DNA of 7,951 nt from the NCBI GenBank assembly GCA_934700265.1, contig CAKUXH010000048.1:1-7951 (forward strand), given 5' to 3'. The DNA is from an uncultured Opitutales bacterium (GTDB lineage: Bacteria; Verrucomicrobiota; Verrucomicrobiia; Opitutales; UBA9783). Positions within the stretch are counted from its first letter, which is position 1. The number at the start of each line of letters is the position of its first letter. The notes beneath the pieces are model-generated. The model searched no databases and was not told where the DNA came from. It saw nothing but the letters and a program-made list of their open reading frames with translations. The translations under genes were made by a program, and so were the position numbers. Positions 1 to 6,353 of the stretch are shown in pieces.

Positions 1-191
1 GAGAAACGCAAGACAAAACTCAAGAAACGGTTTGTAATGTTTTCGTTCCAACAACGCCCAACCCAACGTCGGGTTTTTTAATCATGGTTCCAGAAGATAA
101 ACTAATTATGCTGGATATGTCGGTTGGTGATGCAATAAAATTAATCATTTCGGGGGGTGCAGTTACCCCAGAAACCCTCAAGAAAAATTAA
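1..191 (+). CDS. DUF502 family membrane protein, C-terminal end (5' partial)
   Basis: The reading frame is open from the left edge (codons begin at position 3) to a TAA at 189-191, giving about 62 C-terminal residues. They include the stretch VPTTPNPTSGF followed by a MSVGDAIKLIISGG-type segment. From memory this is the hallmark C-terminal block of DUF502 proteins, which are integral membrane proteins of about 200 residues and unknown biochemical function. The start and membrane helices lie outside the window. The stop is 5 nt before the ATG of the mscS-like gene, so the two are probably co-transcribed. GC is about 42% over 1-180, clearly higher than in the next gene. Family assignment is fairly sure because the motif is distinctive; no function can be given. 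Confidence 0.8.
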   Translation, partial: ETQDKTQETVCNVFVPTTPNPTSGFLIMVPEDKLIMLDMSVGDAIKLIISGGAVTPETLKKN

Positions 192-196
192 CTTCC

Positions 197-916
197 ATGC
201 AATCATTTTTTAATTGGGCACATCAACATCCTAAATTTCTGATTTACGGGATTATTTTTGCTCTATTACATCTCGTTGTAATAAAGGGAATTAAACGCTT
301 AAATCATTATCTAAAACAATTAGATTGGGAAGTTGTATTTACACAAAAAATCTTTTCCACTTTAAAGCAAAAAATTTATCTTCTATGGGCTTTTTTTATT
401 TTTTGGATTTTATCAAAAGTCTTTTGTTTATCAGAAACAGCTCGTATTTTTAAATCAATTACGAGTTTTATTTTCTGTTTGATTGCAGGAGAAACTTTAG
501 GCTTTTGTATTATTTTATGTTTCAAGAAATTTATCAAAGATATGGATACTTTCTATCATCTTTTGCATAAAATTCTTATTTTTATTTCCTCAATTCTAGG
601 CAGTATTGTTGCTGCAAACAACCTTGGATATTCATTAAGTGGATTTTTAACAACATTAGGAATTGGAGGTGCAGCTTTCGCTTTTGCAGCACAAAATACC
701 ATTGCCAACCTTTGGGCAACTTTATCCATACTTCTTGATCGTCCATTCAAAGAAGGTGATTGGATTTCCATTGGAGATCGAGCTCAAGGCTGTGTAAAAT
801 CAATTGGCCTTCGCTCTACACGGTTATGTAACGAAGAGGGCAACATAATCGTTATTCCTAATAGTATCGTTGTTAATGAATGTATCGAAAATTTAAAAAC
901 AAAAATTTCTAAATAA
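197..916 (+). CDS. Short MscS-type mechanosensitive ion channel
   Basis: This 239-residue protein belongs to the MscS family, which forms membrane channels that open under membrane tension to release solutes during hypo-osmotic shock. Hydrophobic segments lie near residues 13-30, 61-77, 89-109 and 124-142. They are followed by the pore-lining TM3-like helix at about 148-175, rich in Gly and Ala (GIGGAAFAFAAQNTIANLWA). The start of the cytoplasmic beta domain follows (DRPFKEGDWI near 181-190, IGLRST, and IPNS near 220-223). The protein stops soon after this Sm-like domain, so the C-terminal alpha/beta vestibule of E. coli MscS (286 residues) is missing. The start is the first ATG, 5 nt after the DUF502 stop, with no clear Shine-Dalgarno. 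Part of the 5' half is very AT-rich (about 22% GC over 301-420), matching Ile/Phe/Lys-rich membrane segments. The family is clear; true mechanosensitivity is inferred. Confidence 0.85.
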   Translation: MQSFFNWAHQHPKFLIYGIIFALLHLVVIKGIKRLNHYLKQLDWEVVFTQKIFSTLKQKIYLLWAFFIFWILSKVFCLSETARIFKSITSFIFCLIAGETLGFCIILCFKKFIKDMDTFYHLLHKILIFISSILGSIVAANNLGYSLSGFLTTLGIGGAAFAFAAQNTIANLWATLSILLDRPFKEGDWISIGDRAQGCVKSIGLRSTRLCNEEGNIIVIPNSIVVNECIENLKTKISK

Positions 917-955
917 AACATTGTCGTTAGTTGAAAAAAACTATTGTCTTAATAT

Positions 956-1912
956 ATGGATTTTCTCTCTCATGTTTTCAAACAAACAAGCAATAATTTT
1001 CCTATTTATATCGTTGCCCACGAACGTCCTGATGGAGATGCCATTGGAAGTCAAATAGCATTAACATTGTATCTAAATGCCATCGGTAAAAAAGCTTTTG
1101 CCTTGTTAACAGAAGAAATTTCAGAAACATTTAAGTATTTTTTACAACATACGCCATGCATTAAAATTTCGGAATTAAATCAAAATGAAGAAGCTATTTG
1201 GATTGCTTTGGATTGTGTTAATAAATCAAGAATTGCTCATGAGCTTCAAAACAAAATATTTACTGCTGTTATAGATCATCATCCAGAAGAAGCCACATGG
1301 GCACAGTACACATTTATTTGTTCAAGTGCTTCCTCAACCTGTGAAATTTTAACCCAATTACTTGAAAAAAACGGCTATAAATTTAAAGATGAGCAAATCA
1401 ATACAGCCCTCTATTTAGGTTTGTTAACAGATTCTGGTAATTTTTCTCATAGCAATGTCACTAAACATACTTTTGAATGCGCCGAAAAACTAGTATCAGC
1501 AGGTGTACAACCTTACAAAATCATTCAGCAACTATTTAACAATAAAACCCAATCACAGTTGAAACTACAGAGCATATTTTTAAATAACGTTATATTATAT
1601 GGTAACGGAAAAATCGCAGTTTCAACTCTCCATGAAAGTGATTATAAAAACACCCAAACCTGTCATAATGATACAGAAGGTTTTGTTAACTCATTACTAA
1701 CTTTAAAAAACGTAAAAATTGCAGTTTTTATTGAAGATAATGATAATATGATAAAAGGAAGTCTACGCTCTTCCGATCCTATGATTCCTGTTAATTCCAT
1801 TGCTAAGAAATGGGAAGGCGGTGGTCATTTATGTGCTGCTGGTTTTAAAATAGGAAAAGATAAATTTAATTTAAAGGAACTTATTCATGACCTGGATTCA
1901 TTATTCGCCTGA
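956..1912 (+). CDS. nrnA: DHH/DHHA1 phosphoesterase, NrnA-type oligoribonuclease / pAp phosphatase
   Basis: This 318-residue protein has the usual length and architecture of NrnA. The family degrades 2-5 nt RNA fragments to mononucleotides and dephosphorylates pAp to AMP, using Mn ions in the cytoplasm. The metal-binding motifs of the DHH domain are all visible: PDGDAIGS (Asp26, Asp28), Asp86 in IALDCVN and DHH at residues 107-109. The C-terminal DHHA1 domain carries the substrate-binding GGGH at 288-291, followed by AAGF. No key residue is missing. The chosen start is ATG 956, with about 16 residues before the first strand; it lacks a good Shine-Dalgarno and no better upstream start is seen. 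A 39-nt gap separates it from the mscS-like gene. Its 3' end overlaps truB by 26 nt, and an nrnA-truB-ribF order is common in bacteria. I cannot tell from sequence whether the RNase or the pAp activity dominates. Confidence 0.92.
   Translation: MDFLSHVFKQTSNNFPIYIVAHERPDGDAIGSQIALTLYLNAIGKKAFALLTEEISETFKYFLQHTPCIKISELNQNEEAIWIALDCVNKSRIAHELQNKIFTAVIDHHPEEATWAQYTFICSSASSTCEILTQLLEKNGYKFKDEQINTALYLGLLTDSGNFSHSNVTKHTFECAEKLVSAGVQPYKIIQQLFNNKTQSQLKLQSIFLNNVILYGNGKIAVSTLHESDYKNTQTCHNDTEGFVNSLLTLKNVKIAVFIEDNDNMIKGSLRSSDPMIPVNSIAKKWEGGGHLCAAGFKIGKDKFNLKELIHDLDSLFA
1874..1878 (+). promoter_or_regulatory. Ribosome binding site for truB inside nrnA
   Basis: AAGGA lies 8 nt upstream of ATG 1887 and entirely within the nrnA coding sequence. 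It is one of only two convincing Shine-Dalgarno sites in the window. It supports the 26-nt overlapping start of truB, and I see no in-frame ATG, GTG or TTG between there and the conserved LLIDKP block. Confidence 0.6.
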
Positions 1913-2651
1913 AAAAAACCTAAAACAACGATTTAAAACAACAATTGCACTTGATGGTATTTTACTTATTGATAAGCCTTATGGATGTTCTTCTTTTGAT
2001 GTTATTCGCCGCTTAAAACGTCATTTTGGTATAGCAAAATTGGGTCATGCAGGAACCTTAGACCCATTAGCTACAGGACTTCTTATTGTGGTACTTGGTA
2101 AAGCAACTAAATTTTCACAAGCACTTATGTGTGGTATAAAAGAATACACAGGGGTTATCCAACTAGGTGTAAAAACATCAACCTATGATCGGGAAGGAGA
2201 TATCATTGAAACACACCCTACAGATAATATTAATTTGCAAACCGTAGAAAAAACTATGCATTCTTTTTTAGGAGATCAATATCAAGAAGCTCCTATGTTT
2301 TCTGCTAAAAAATTAGATGGTGTTCCTCTGTATAAATTAGCTAGAAAAGGAAAGGATATAAAACGTAAACCTAATTTCATCACAATTTTCCAATTTGATG
2401 CCTCTCAATATGAAGATGCACATGTTCATTTTCATGTACGCTGTTCAAAAGGAACATATATCCGATCATTGGCCTATGATTTAGGCGAAAAAATTGGATG
2501 TGGAGGACACCTTGCTGCACTTCGAAGAATCAAAAGCGGTGATTTCTCAATTGAACAAACCATAGAATTAAATAAATTGCTTGAAAATGGATCTCTAGAA
2601 TTGCTGAAAGAACACATAATTCCTTTAAGCCAACTTCACCTCAATAAATGA
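1887..2651 (+). CDS. truB: tRNA pseudouridine(55) synthase TruB
   Basis: TruB converts U55 in the T-loop of nearly all elongator tRNAs to pseudouridine and also acts as a tRNA-folding chaperone. The 254-residue protein carries the N-terminal family block GILLIDKP (residues 24-31), SSFDVIRRLK, and the catalytic motif GHAGTLDPLATG (53-64) with Asp59 as the nucleophile. Further on are the Y-x-G motif in KEYTGVIQLG, the Q-x-P-x-x-S/A-K block (EAPMFSAKKLDGVPLY) and CSKGTYIRSLAYDLG. It is shorter than E. coli TruB (314 residues) and a full C-terminal PUA domain is not evident, which is common outside the gammaproteobacteria. The start at 1887 overlaps nrnA by 26 nt and is supported by an AAGGA 8 nt upstream. 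About 20 residues precede the conserved core. The stop overlaps the ribF start as ATGA. Confidence 0.95.
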   Translation: MTWIHYSPEKNLKQRFKTTIALDGILLIDKPYGCSSFDVIRRLKRHFGIAKLGHAGTLDPLATGLLIVVLGKATKFSQALMCGIKEYTGVIQLGVKTSTYDREGDIIETHPTDNINLQTVEKTMHSFLGDQYQEAPMFSAKKLDGVPLYKLARKGKDIKRKPNFITIFQFDASQYEDAHVHFHVRCSKGTYIRSLAYDLGEKIGCGGHLAALRRIKSGDFSIEQTIELNKLLENGSLELLKEHIIPLSQLHLNK

Positions 2652-3394
2652 AACCACTTCACCTAGCTATTGGTATTTTTGACGGCGTCCACCGAGGACA
2701 TCGCTATTTAATCCATAGTGCTATCCAGGTAGCCAAAGCTAATAATGGTTTATCTGGAGCTTTGACCTTTCATCCTCATCCTAAAAAAGTTCTTGGTTTA
2801 CCCAATGCACCTCAGCTTATTTATCCTATCCAACAGCGCTATTGGTTACTAAAAAAGTTTGGATGTGATTATGTATTTATAAAAAAATTTACAGAAGCTT
2901 GGTCTCAATCTTCTCCTGATCGTTTTTTCAGCTATTTGAAGCGTTTATTCCCGAATTTAACTGGTTTATATGTTGGGGAAGATTTTCATTTTGGCCACCA
3001 AAGGAGTGGTGATGTTTATACATTGCAAGATTTATGTAAGTCAAACGGAAATATAAAATTAAATGTCTTTAAACATCTTCACTATACCCACGAACGTATT
3101 TGTAGTACACGCATACGAAATTGTTTACAACAAGGTAATATTTCAGAAGCCAATAATATGTTAGGGATAAATTACCATTATATTGGTTATATAAGCAATT
3201 TTAAGCATTTTATTCATCACAATGAATTACCAATAAAAGATGGTATGTACTTTGGTACTTTAAAAAATAAGCACGGAGACGCTAATGTAAAAGTAAGTGT
3301 TACTCAAGGACAATTGCAATTGATAAATTCTTTGGATTCAATTTTTCAACACAAAGCTTGCCTGCTTGAAATAACTCAACCATCTTTATCATAG
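2648..3394 (+). CDS. ribF: RibF-type FAD synthetase with degenerate riboflavin-kinase region
   Basis: The N-terminal domain is a clear FMN adenylyltransferase (FMN + ATP to FAD + PPi). It has GIFDGVHRGH (residues 9-18, nucleotide-binding HxGH type), FHPHP (41-45), GEDFHFG (110-116) and STRIR (153-157). Bifunctional RibF is typically about 300-315 residues with a C-terminal riboflavin kinase domain; this protein has 248. Residues about 178-248 still look like a remnant of that domain (LPIKDGMYFGTL resembles the family LPPDGVYAVRV block). However, the G-x-P-T-A-N ATP/Mg-binding motif is absent and the C-terminal half is missing. Riboflavin to FMN phosphorylation by this protein is therefore doubtful (inference). 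ATG 2648 overlaps the truB TGA (ATGA), and the TAG overlaps the GTG of comEC by one base, so coupled translation is likely. Confidence 0.88.
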   Translation: MKPLHLAIGIFDGVHRGHRYLIHSAIQVAKANNGLSGALTFHPHPKKVLGLPNAPQLIYPIQQRYWLLKKFGCDYVFIKKFTEAWSQSSPDRFFSYLKRLFPNLTGLYVGEDFHFGHQRSGDVYTLQDLCKSNGNIKLNVFKHLHYTHERICSTRIRNCLQQGNISEANNMLGINYHYIGYISNFKHFIHHNELPIKDGMYFGTLKNKHGDANVKVSVTQGQLQLINSLDSIFQHKACLLEITQPSLS

Positions 3395-4839
3395 TGAAAA
3401 ATTATCCTTTAGGATATTTTAGCATTATATGCATATTTACACTTATCGGAGCTCATTGTGTTATAAGCCATGCCAGTTGGTACATTTTTCTAGGTTACAT
3501 TTCATCCATCATTGTATTTGTAAAAATATGTAAAATAAAACTCTGTTCACAACATTTCATATATGGTCTAGGGTTTAGTTTTATTTGTCTCATAAACCTG
3601 TTTAATAAGCTTGATATTCCCCAACAAAGCTCTTGGTTAAAAGGAAGGTTTTATTTTAAAAAAATCTTTCGAACAAATATTGGAAGGATTGGAGGTATTG
3701 GCACACTAGTTTCAGGCAAGAAAAGCTATCCCATTTATATTCATACAGTTGCCTCAACTCCCTACCCAAAGCTTGATCTAAATACAACCTATTATTTTTC
3801 TGGTCGTATAACCCCCTTAAAAAATCCTTTCTTCACTTCACAAAATTTTTCATTTTACCTTTGGTCACGTAATATTAAATATCATACTACACAAGTTTAC
3901 TTGAAAGCACTCCCACAAAAACAGCTCACATTTCTTCAACGTTGTCGAATCTATTTCTATAAAGCTTTAACCACCAAAAATAATCTTCAATCTAATATTT
4001 TTCGGGCCATTTTAATGGGTAAAAAAGAAGATCTTTCTAAGGAACAAATACAACATTTCTTTTATACTGGGACAATGCATTTATTCGCAGTTAGTGGTTT
4101 GCACGTAGGTGTTGTTAGCACATTTATATTCTTTTTATGCAAACTTCTATGCTTACCTAAAATTTTAAGGCTTATTTTTACAGGAATAGGTGTCTGTTTT
4201 TACGCAACCATTGTAGGTTTTAGTCCATCAACCTTACGTGCAACTCTAATGGTTCTATTTATATTATCAGCTCAATTATGCTCACGTCCTGCCGACATAA
4301 AAGGAGCTCTATTTAATACCGTTGGAATAACACTATTATTAAATCCTTTTGAACTTTGGGATGTTGGATTTCAGCTTTCTTATGGCGTTGTTGCATGTAT
4401 ATTATGCGTAGGGATTCCTATAACTGCCGTATTAAAACATGCAAATTATAACCCAAATTCTTGGCGAGATAATTGCTTAATATCTTTTTTTGCAAGTTTA
4501 ATGAGCTGTTTATTTTCTGTTTATTATTGGGGGATTTTTAGTCCCTGGGTTTTCATTGCAAATTTATTTCTAATTCCTCTAGCAAGTTTAATCGTTATTC
4601 TTGGTGTAATTGCCTGGGCAAGTCTATGTTTACCCATTTTACACACATTAATTATTTCTATCGCATCATCTTGCCTCACGTTGTTAATAAAATCTGTCGA
4701 ATGGATTGAAAAATTACCTGGAATTTTTTGCAATTTATCGTTTCCATCCTACCTATTCCTTTTTATTTTATTCATATTTTTTATTTTTATTTCACAATCT
4801 AAAATACCATTTTTAAACCATCCTCAAAAATTTAATTAA
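3394..4839 (+). CDS. comEC: ComEC/Rec2-type DNA uptake channel protein, short form lacking the C-terminal nuclease-like domain
   Basis: ComEC forms the inner-membrane channel that passes single-stranded DNA into the cytoplasm during transformation. The 481-residue protein opens with hydrophobic segments (about 10-70). A soluble OB-like (DUF4131-type) region at about 80-175 follows, then the polytopic Competence domain. Family signatures are MHLFAVSGLHVG (228-239), GFSPSTLRATLM (275-286) and NPFELWDVGFQLSYG (317-331). It ends at a final hydrophobic segment (about 452-467) with a short polar tail. The metallo-beta-lactamase-like domain found in ComEC proteins of about 750 residues is absent. 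The start is GTG 3394, sharing one base with the ribF stop (TAGTG), with no Shine-Dalgarno, so it probably depends on re-initiation. Short ComEC forms exist elsewhere (Helicobacter pylori, from memory), so this need not be a broken gene. Confidence 0.88.
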   Translation: MKNYPLGYFSIICIFTLIGAHCVISHASWYIFLGYISSIIVFVKICKIKLCSQHFIYGLGFSFICLINLFNKLDIPQQSSWLKGRFYFKKIFRTNIGRIGGIGTLVSGKKSYPIYIHTVASTPYPKLDLNTTYYFSGRITPLKNPFFTSQNFSFYLWSRNIKYHTTQVYLKALPQKQLTFLQRCRIYFYKALTTKNNLQSNIFRAILMGKKEDLSKEQIQHFFYTGTMHLFAVSGLHVGVVSTFIFFLCKLLCLPKILRLIFTGIGVCFYATIVGFSPSTLRATLMVLFILSAQLCSRPADIKGALFNTVGITLLLNPFELWDVGFQLSYGVVACILCVGIPITAVLKHANYNPNSWRDNCLISFFASLMSCLFSVYYWGIFSPWVFIANLFLIPLASLIVILGVIAWASLCLPILHTLIISIASSCLTLLIKSVEWIEKLPGIFCNLSFPSYLFLFILFIFFIFISQSKIPFLNHPQKFN

Positions 4840-4903
4840 AGATTTTTCATATAAACACTTGCATTTTAATAAAAAACCTTCACACTTAAATATGTTGTTG
4901 AAA

Positions 4904-4979
<76 letters not shown>

Positions 4980-4981
4980 AA

Positions 4982-5056
4982 GCCGGCTTAGCTCAGTGGT
5001 AGAGCACCCGCCTTGTAAGCGGACGGTCGTCAGTTCAACTCTGACAGCCGGCTCCA
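4982..5056 (+). tRNA. tRNA-Thr (anticodon TGT)
   Basis: This 75-nt cloverleaf has acceptor stem GCCGGCT/AGCCGGC (7 perfect pairs) and D stem GCTC/GAGC. The anticodon stem is CCCGC/GCGGA with loop CTTGTAA, so the anticodon is TGT at 5014-5016 (reads ACA, threonine). The T arm is GTCAG-TTCAACT-CTGAC, the discriminator is T at 5053 and CCA is encoded. Two details differ from the commonest form: the outer anticodon-stem pair (27-43) reads C-A, and the T loop is TTCAACT where TTCGANT is more usual. Both are tolerable, and the gene looks functional. Confidence 0.95.
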
Positions 5057-5155
5057 TTTTCTGAAAAGATGAATTCATTTTAATTATTTAAATTGTTGTA
5101 CCATCTTTAAAGAAATTTTTAAGCTGTGGATTCCATCAATCGATAAAATTTGAAA

Positions 5156-5160
5156 AAGGA
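5156..5160 (+). promoter_or_regulatory. Ribosome binding site deciding the Nudix start
   Basis: AAGGA ends 7 nt before ATG 5168. This is good Shine-Dalgarno spacing and favours ATG 5168 over the in-frame TTG at 5150, which lies upstream of this site and has nothing comparable before it. Confidence 0.65.
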
Positions 5161-5167
5161 AACTTAT

Positions 5168-5671
5168 ATGCAAAACTCTGTTCGTATTTTATTAATCAAT
5201 TCTAAAAATCAAATTGCGCTTATTTCAGCAAATGATCCTAAATTAAGATCTGCCGATGGTAGCTATCGCGGTCGTTTTTGGTTTTTACCGGGCGGAAAAA
5301 TCGAACCTAATGAAGCTGAACACAAAGCCATATATCGTGAACTAAAGGAAGAAACTGGCTTAACACAACAAGAACTTGAATTAGGGCCACAGGTTTGGCA
5401 AGGTACAGTAAATTTATTAAAGAATGGCGAACCTTTATCTATCAGACAAACCTTTTGGGTGGCATTTACAAAATCTGATGATTTAAACTTTTCACAATTA
5501 GACAATTGGGAAAAAGATCATTTGAAAAACATACGGTGGTTTTCTCTGGAAGATATAAAAAATTCTAAAGAAACCATCTATCCTATTGGCTTATCCGAAT
5601 TGTTACCTGATATTTTGGTCAGAAAACTTCCTACACAACCGCTCGAAATCGATTTGAATCGGAAAGCTTAA
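5168..5671 (+). CDS. Nudix hydrolase
   Basis: Nudix enzymes hydrolyse a nucleoside diphosphate linked to another group, often to remove damaged or excess nucleotides. From ATG 5168 the product is 167 residues. The complete Nudix box GX5EX7REUXEEXGU is present at residues 43-65: Gly43, Glu49, Arg57-Glu58, Glu61-Glu62, Gly64 and Leu65. It is preceded by the typical FWFLPGG strand-loop. A polar insertion (about residues 21-35) before the box could shape substrate choice. The C-terminus (about 120-167) has a tryptophan-rich ...IRWFSLEDI segment usual for the fold. Substrate cannot be predicted. The gene follows the tRNA pair after 111 nt with no overlap and may have its own promoter, though I see no convincing one. 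It converges on the minus-strand RluA-like gene, with 4 bp between stop codons. Confidence 0.9.
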   Translation: MQNSVRILLINSKNQIALISANDPKLRSADGSYRGRFWFLPGGKIEPNEAEHKAIYRELKEETGLTQQELELGPQVWQGTVNLLKNGEPLSIRQTFWVAFTKSDDLNFSQLDNWEKDHLKNIRWFSLEDIKNSKETIYPIGLSELLPDILVRKLPTQPLEIDLNRKA

Positions 5672-5680
5672 AACTTTAAG
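5667..5680. repeat. 14-bp inverted repeat spanning the two convergent stop codons
   Basis: The sequence is CTTAAA-AC-TTTAAG, a perfect 6-bp inverted repeat with a 2-bp centre. The plus-strand TAA of the Nudix gene (5669-5671) and the minus-strand TAA of the RluA-like gene (5676-5678) sit symmetrically in its two arms. The 2-nt spacer and A/T-rich arms argue against a strong RNA hairpin, so I do not call it a terminator. The repeat itself is directly visible. Confidence 0.6.
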
Positions 5681-6353
5681 ACAGATGCCGCTCTAGCGTT
5701 TTTTGCAGAACATCCCAATATTTGGGCGCATCAATTTGTAATTGTATCGGGCATCCATTTTTAGTAAAAGTTACAGATGATAGGTAGAGATGCAAGCCAG
5801 ATAATATTGCTTTATCGGATGCATTTTTAACGGATTTTTTCAAATCTCTTAAATAAACAAGTTTTGCTTCTGGCGTCCATAGCGTATCGCCCAAAATATC
5901 AAAACCAGAAAAGTGTGCGTGTGTTTGTAGTTGTTGTTTGCGCAAGTAGTGCGTTTCACATTTCAGAAATACATAACAACCAAATTCATTTAAAACGGAG
6001 AACTGTGTGCTTGTTTTTTTGCCATCTTTGGAAGGATAAGACCGTTTTTTTTGTTCATCCCAAGCAATTGATAAATCACAAGTCCATGTTTCTGGTAGTT
6101 TCTTATAACATTTTCCCCAAGCATAAAACGTAAACAAAAAATCATTAGAACCATATGCATTCTTTAAAGAAGCACGAGATTCCAATGATTTAGCAAACAA
6201 AACCGGTCCCTCAATTTCATCATCAAGGTCATAGACCGGCGAAAATTTTTCTCCAGGACGCTCTTTTTTTAGTTCTTCAGCCAGCGTTTTTACCGCAACC
6301 ATCGCCGGTTTCCAGACACAAAACCAATCAAGCGTCTCAGACAAAACTTCCAT
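5676..6353 (-). CDS. Divergent RluA-family pseudouridine synthase-like protein
   Basis: This 225-residue protein aligns by eye along the whole RluA catalytic domain. Residues 11-20 (CVWKPAMVAV) match the NKPxGxxV strand. VYDLDDEIEG at 40-49 matches V-H-R-L-D-x-x-T-S-G, and GKKTSTQFSVL (111-121) matches the central strand. LRKQQLQTHAHFSGFDILGD (137-156) matches GRxHQIRxHxxxxGxPIxGD. RluA enzymes isomerise specific uridines in rRNA or tRNA using the Asp of HRLD. Here the catalytic Asp (Asp44) is kept, but the neighbouring Arg is Asp42, the usual KxY tyrosine appears to be Phe74, and the HQIR block is QQLQ. Activity is therefore uncertain. There is no S4 domain. The ATG overlaps the yebC stop by one base (TAATG), suggesting coupled translation, with a weak GGAAG 4 nt upstream. 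Confidence 0.72.
   Translation of the reverse strand: MEVLSETLDWFCVWKPAMVAVKTLAEELKKERPGEKFSPVYDLDDEIEGPVLFAKSLESRASLKNAYGSNDFLFTFYAWGKCYKKLPETWTCDLSIAWDEQKKRSYPSKDGKKTSTQFSVLNEFGCYVFLKCETHYLRKQQLQTHAHFSGFDILGDTLWTPEAKLVYLRDLKKSVKNASDKAILSGLHLYLSSVTFTKNGCPIQLQIDAPKYWDVLQKTLERHLS

Noticed and set aside
556..771. Minus-strand open frame of 71 codons inside the mscS-like gene
   Set aside because: Antisense shadow of a well-supported gene, with no recognisable motif.
928..943. Inverted repeat TAGTT-GAAAAA-AACTA before nrnA
   Set aside because: A 5-bp A/T-rich stem in a 39-nt gap with no U-tract; likely chance.
4524..4733. Minus-strand open frame of 69 codons inside comEC
   Set aside because: Antisense to conserved membrane segments of ComEC; no family resemblance.
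4859..4891. Possible tRNA promoter: TTGCAT at 4859-4864 and TTAAAT at 4886-4891
   Set aside because: The spacer is 21 bp, too long for a standard sigma-70 site, and such hexamers are common by chance in AT-rich DNA.
5066..5081. Possible terminator after tRNA-Thr around the ATGAATTCAT palindrome
   Set aside because: The stem is only 6 bp with one G-U and a 4-nt loop, and the downstream tail is interrupted (TAATTATTT); too weak to call.
5150..5167. TTG 5150 as the Nudix start
   Set aside because: It lies upstream of the only good Shine-Dalgarno site (5156-5160), whose spacing fits ATG 5168.
5263..5505. Minus-strand open frame of 80 codons opposite the Nudix box
   Set aside because: Lies opposite the intact Nudix catalytic motif; its sequence is low-information and cysteine/serine-rich as expected of a shadow.
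5864..6133. Plus-strand open frame of 89 codons inside the RluA-like gene
   Set aside because: The minus-strand frame carries the family motifs across its whole length; this one has none.
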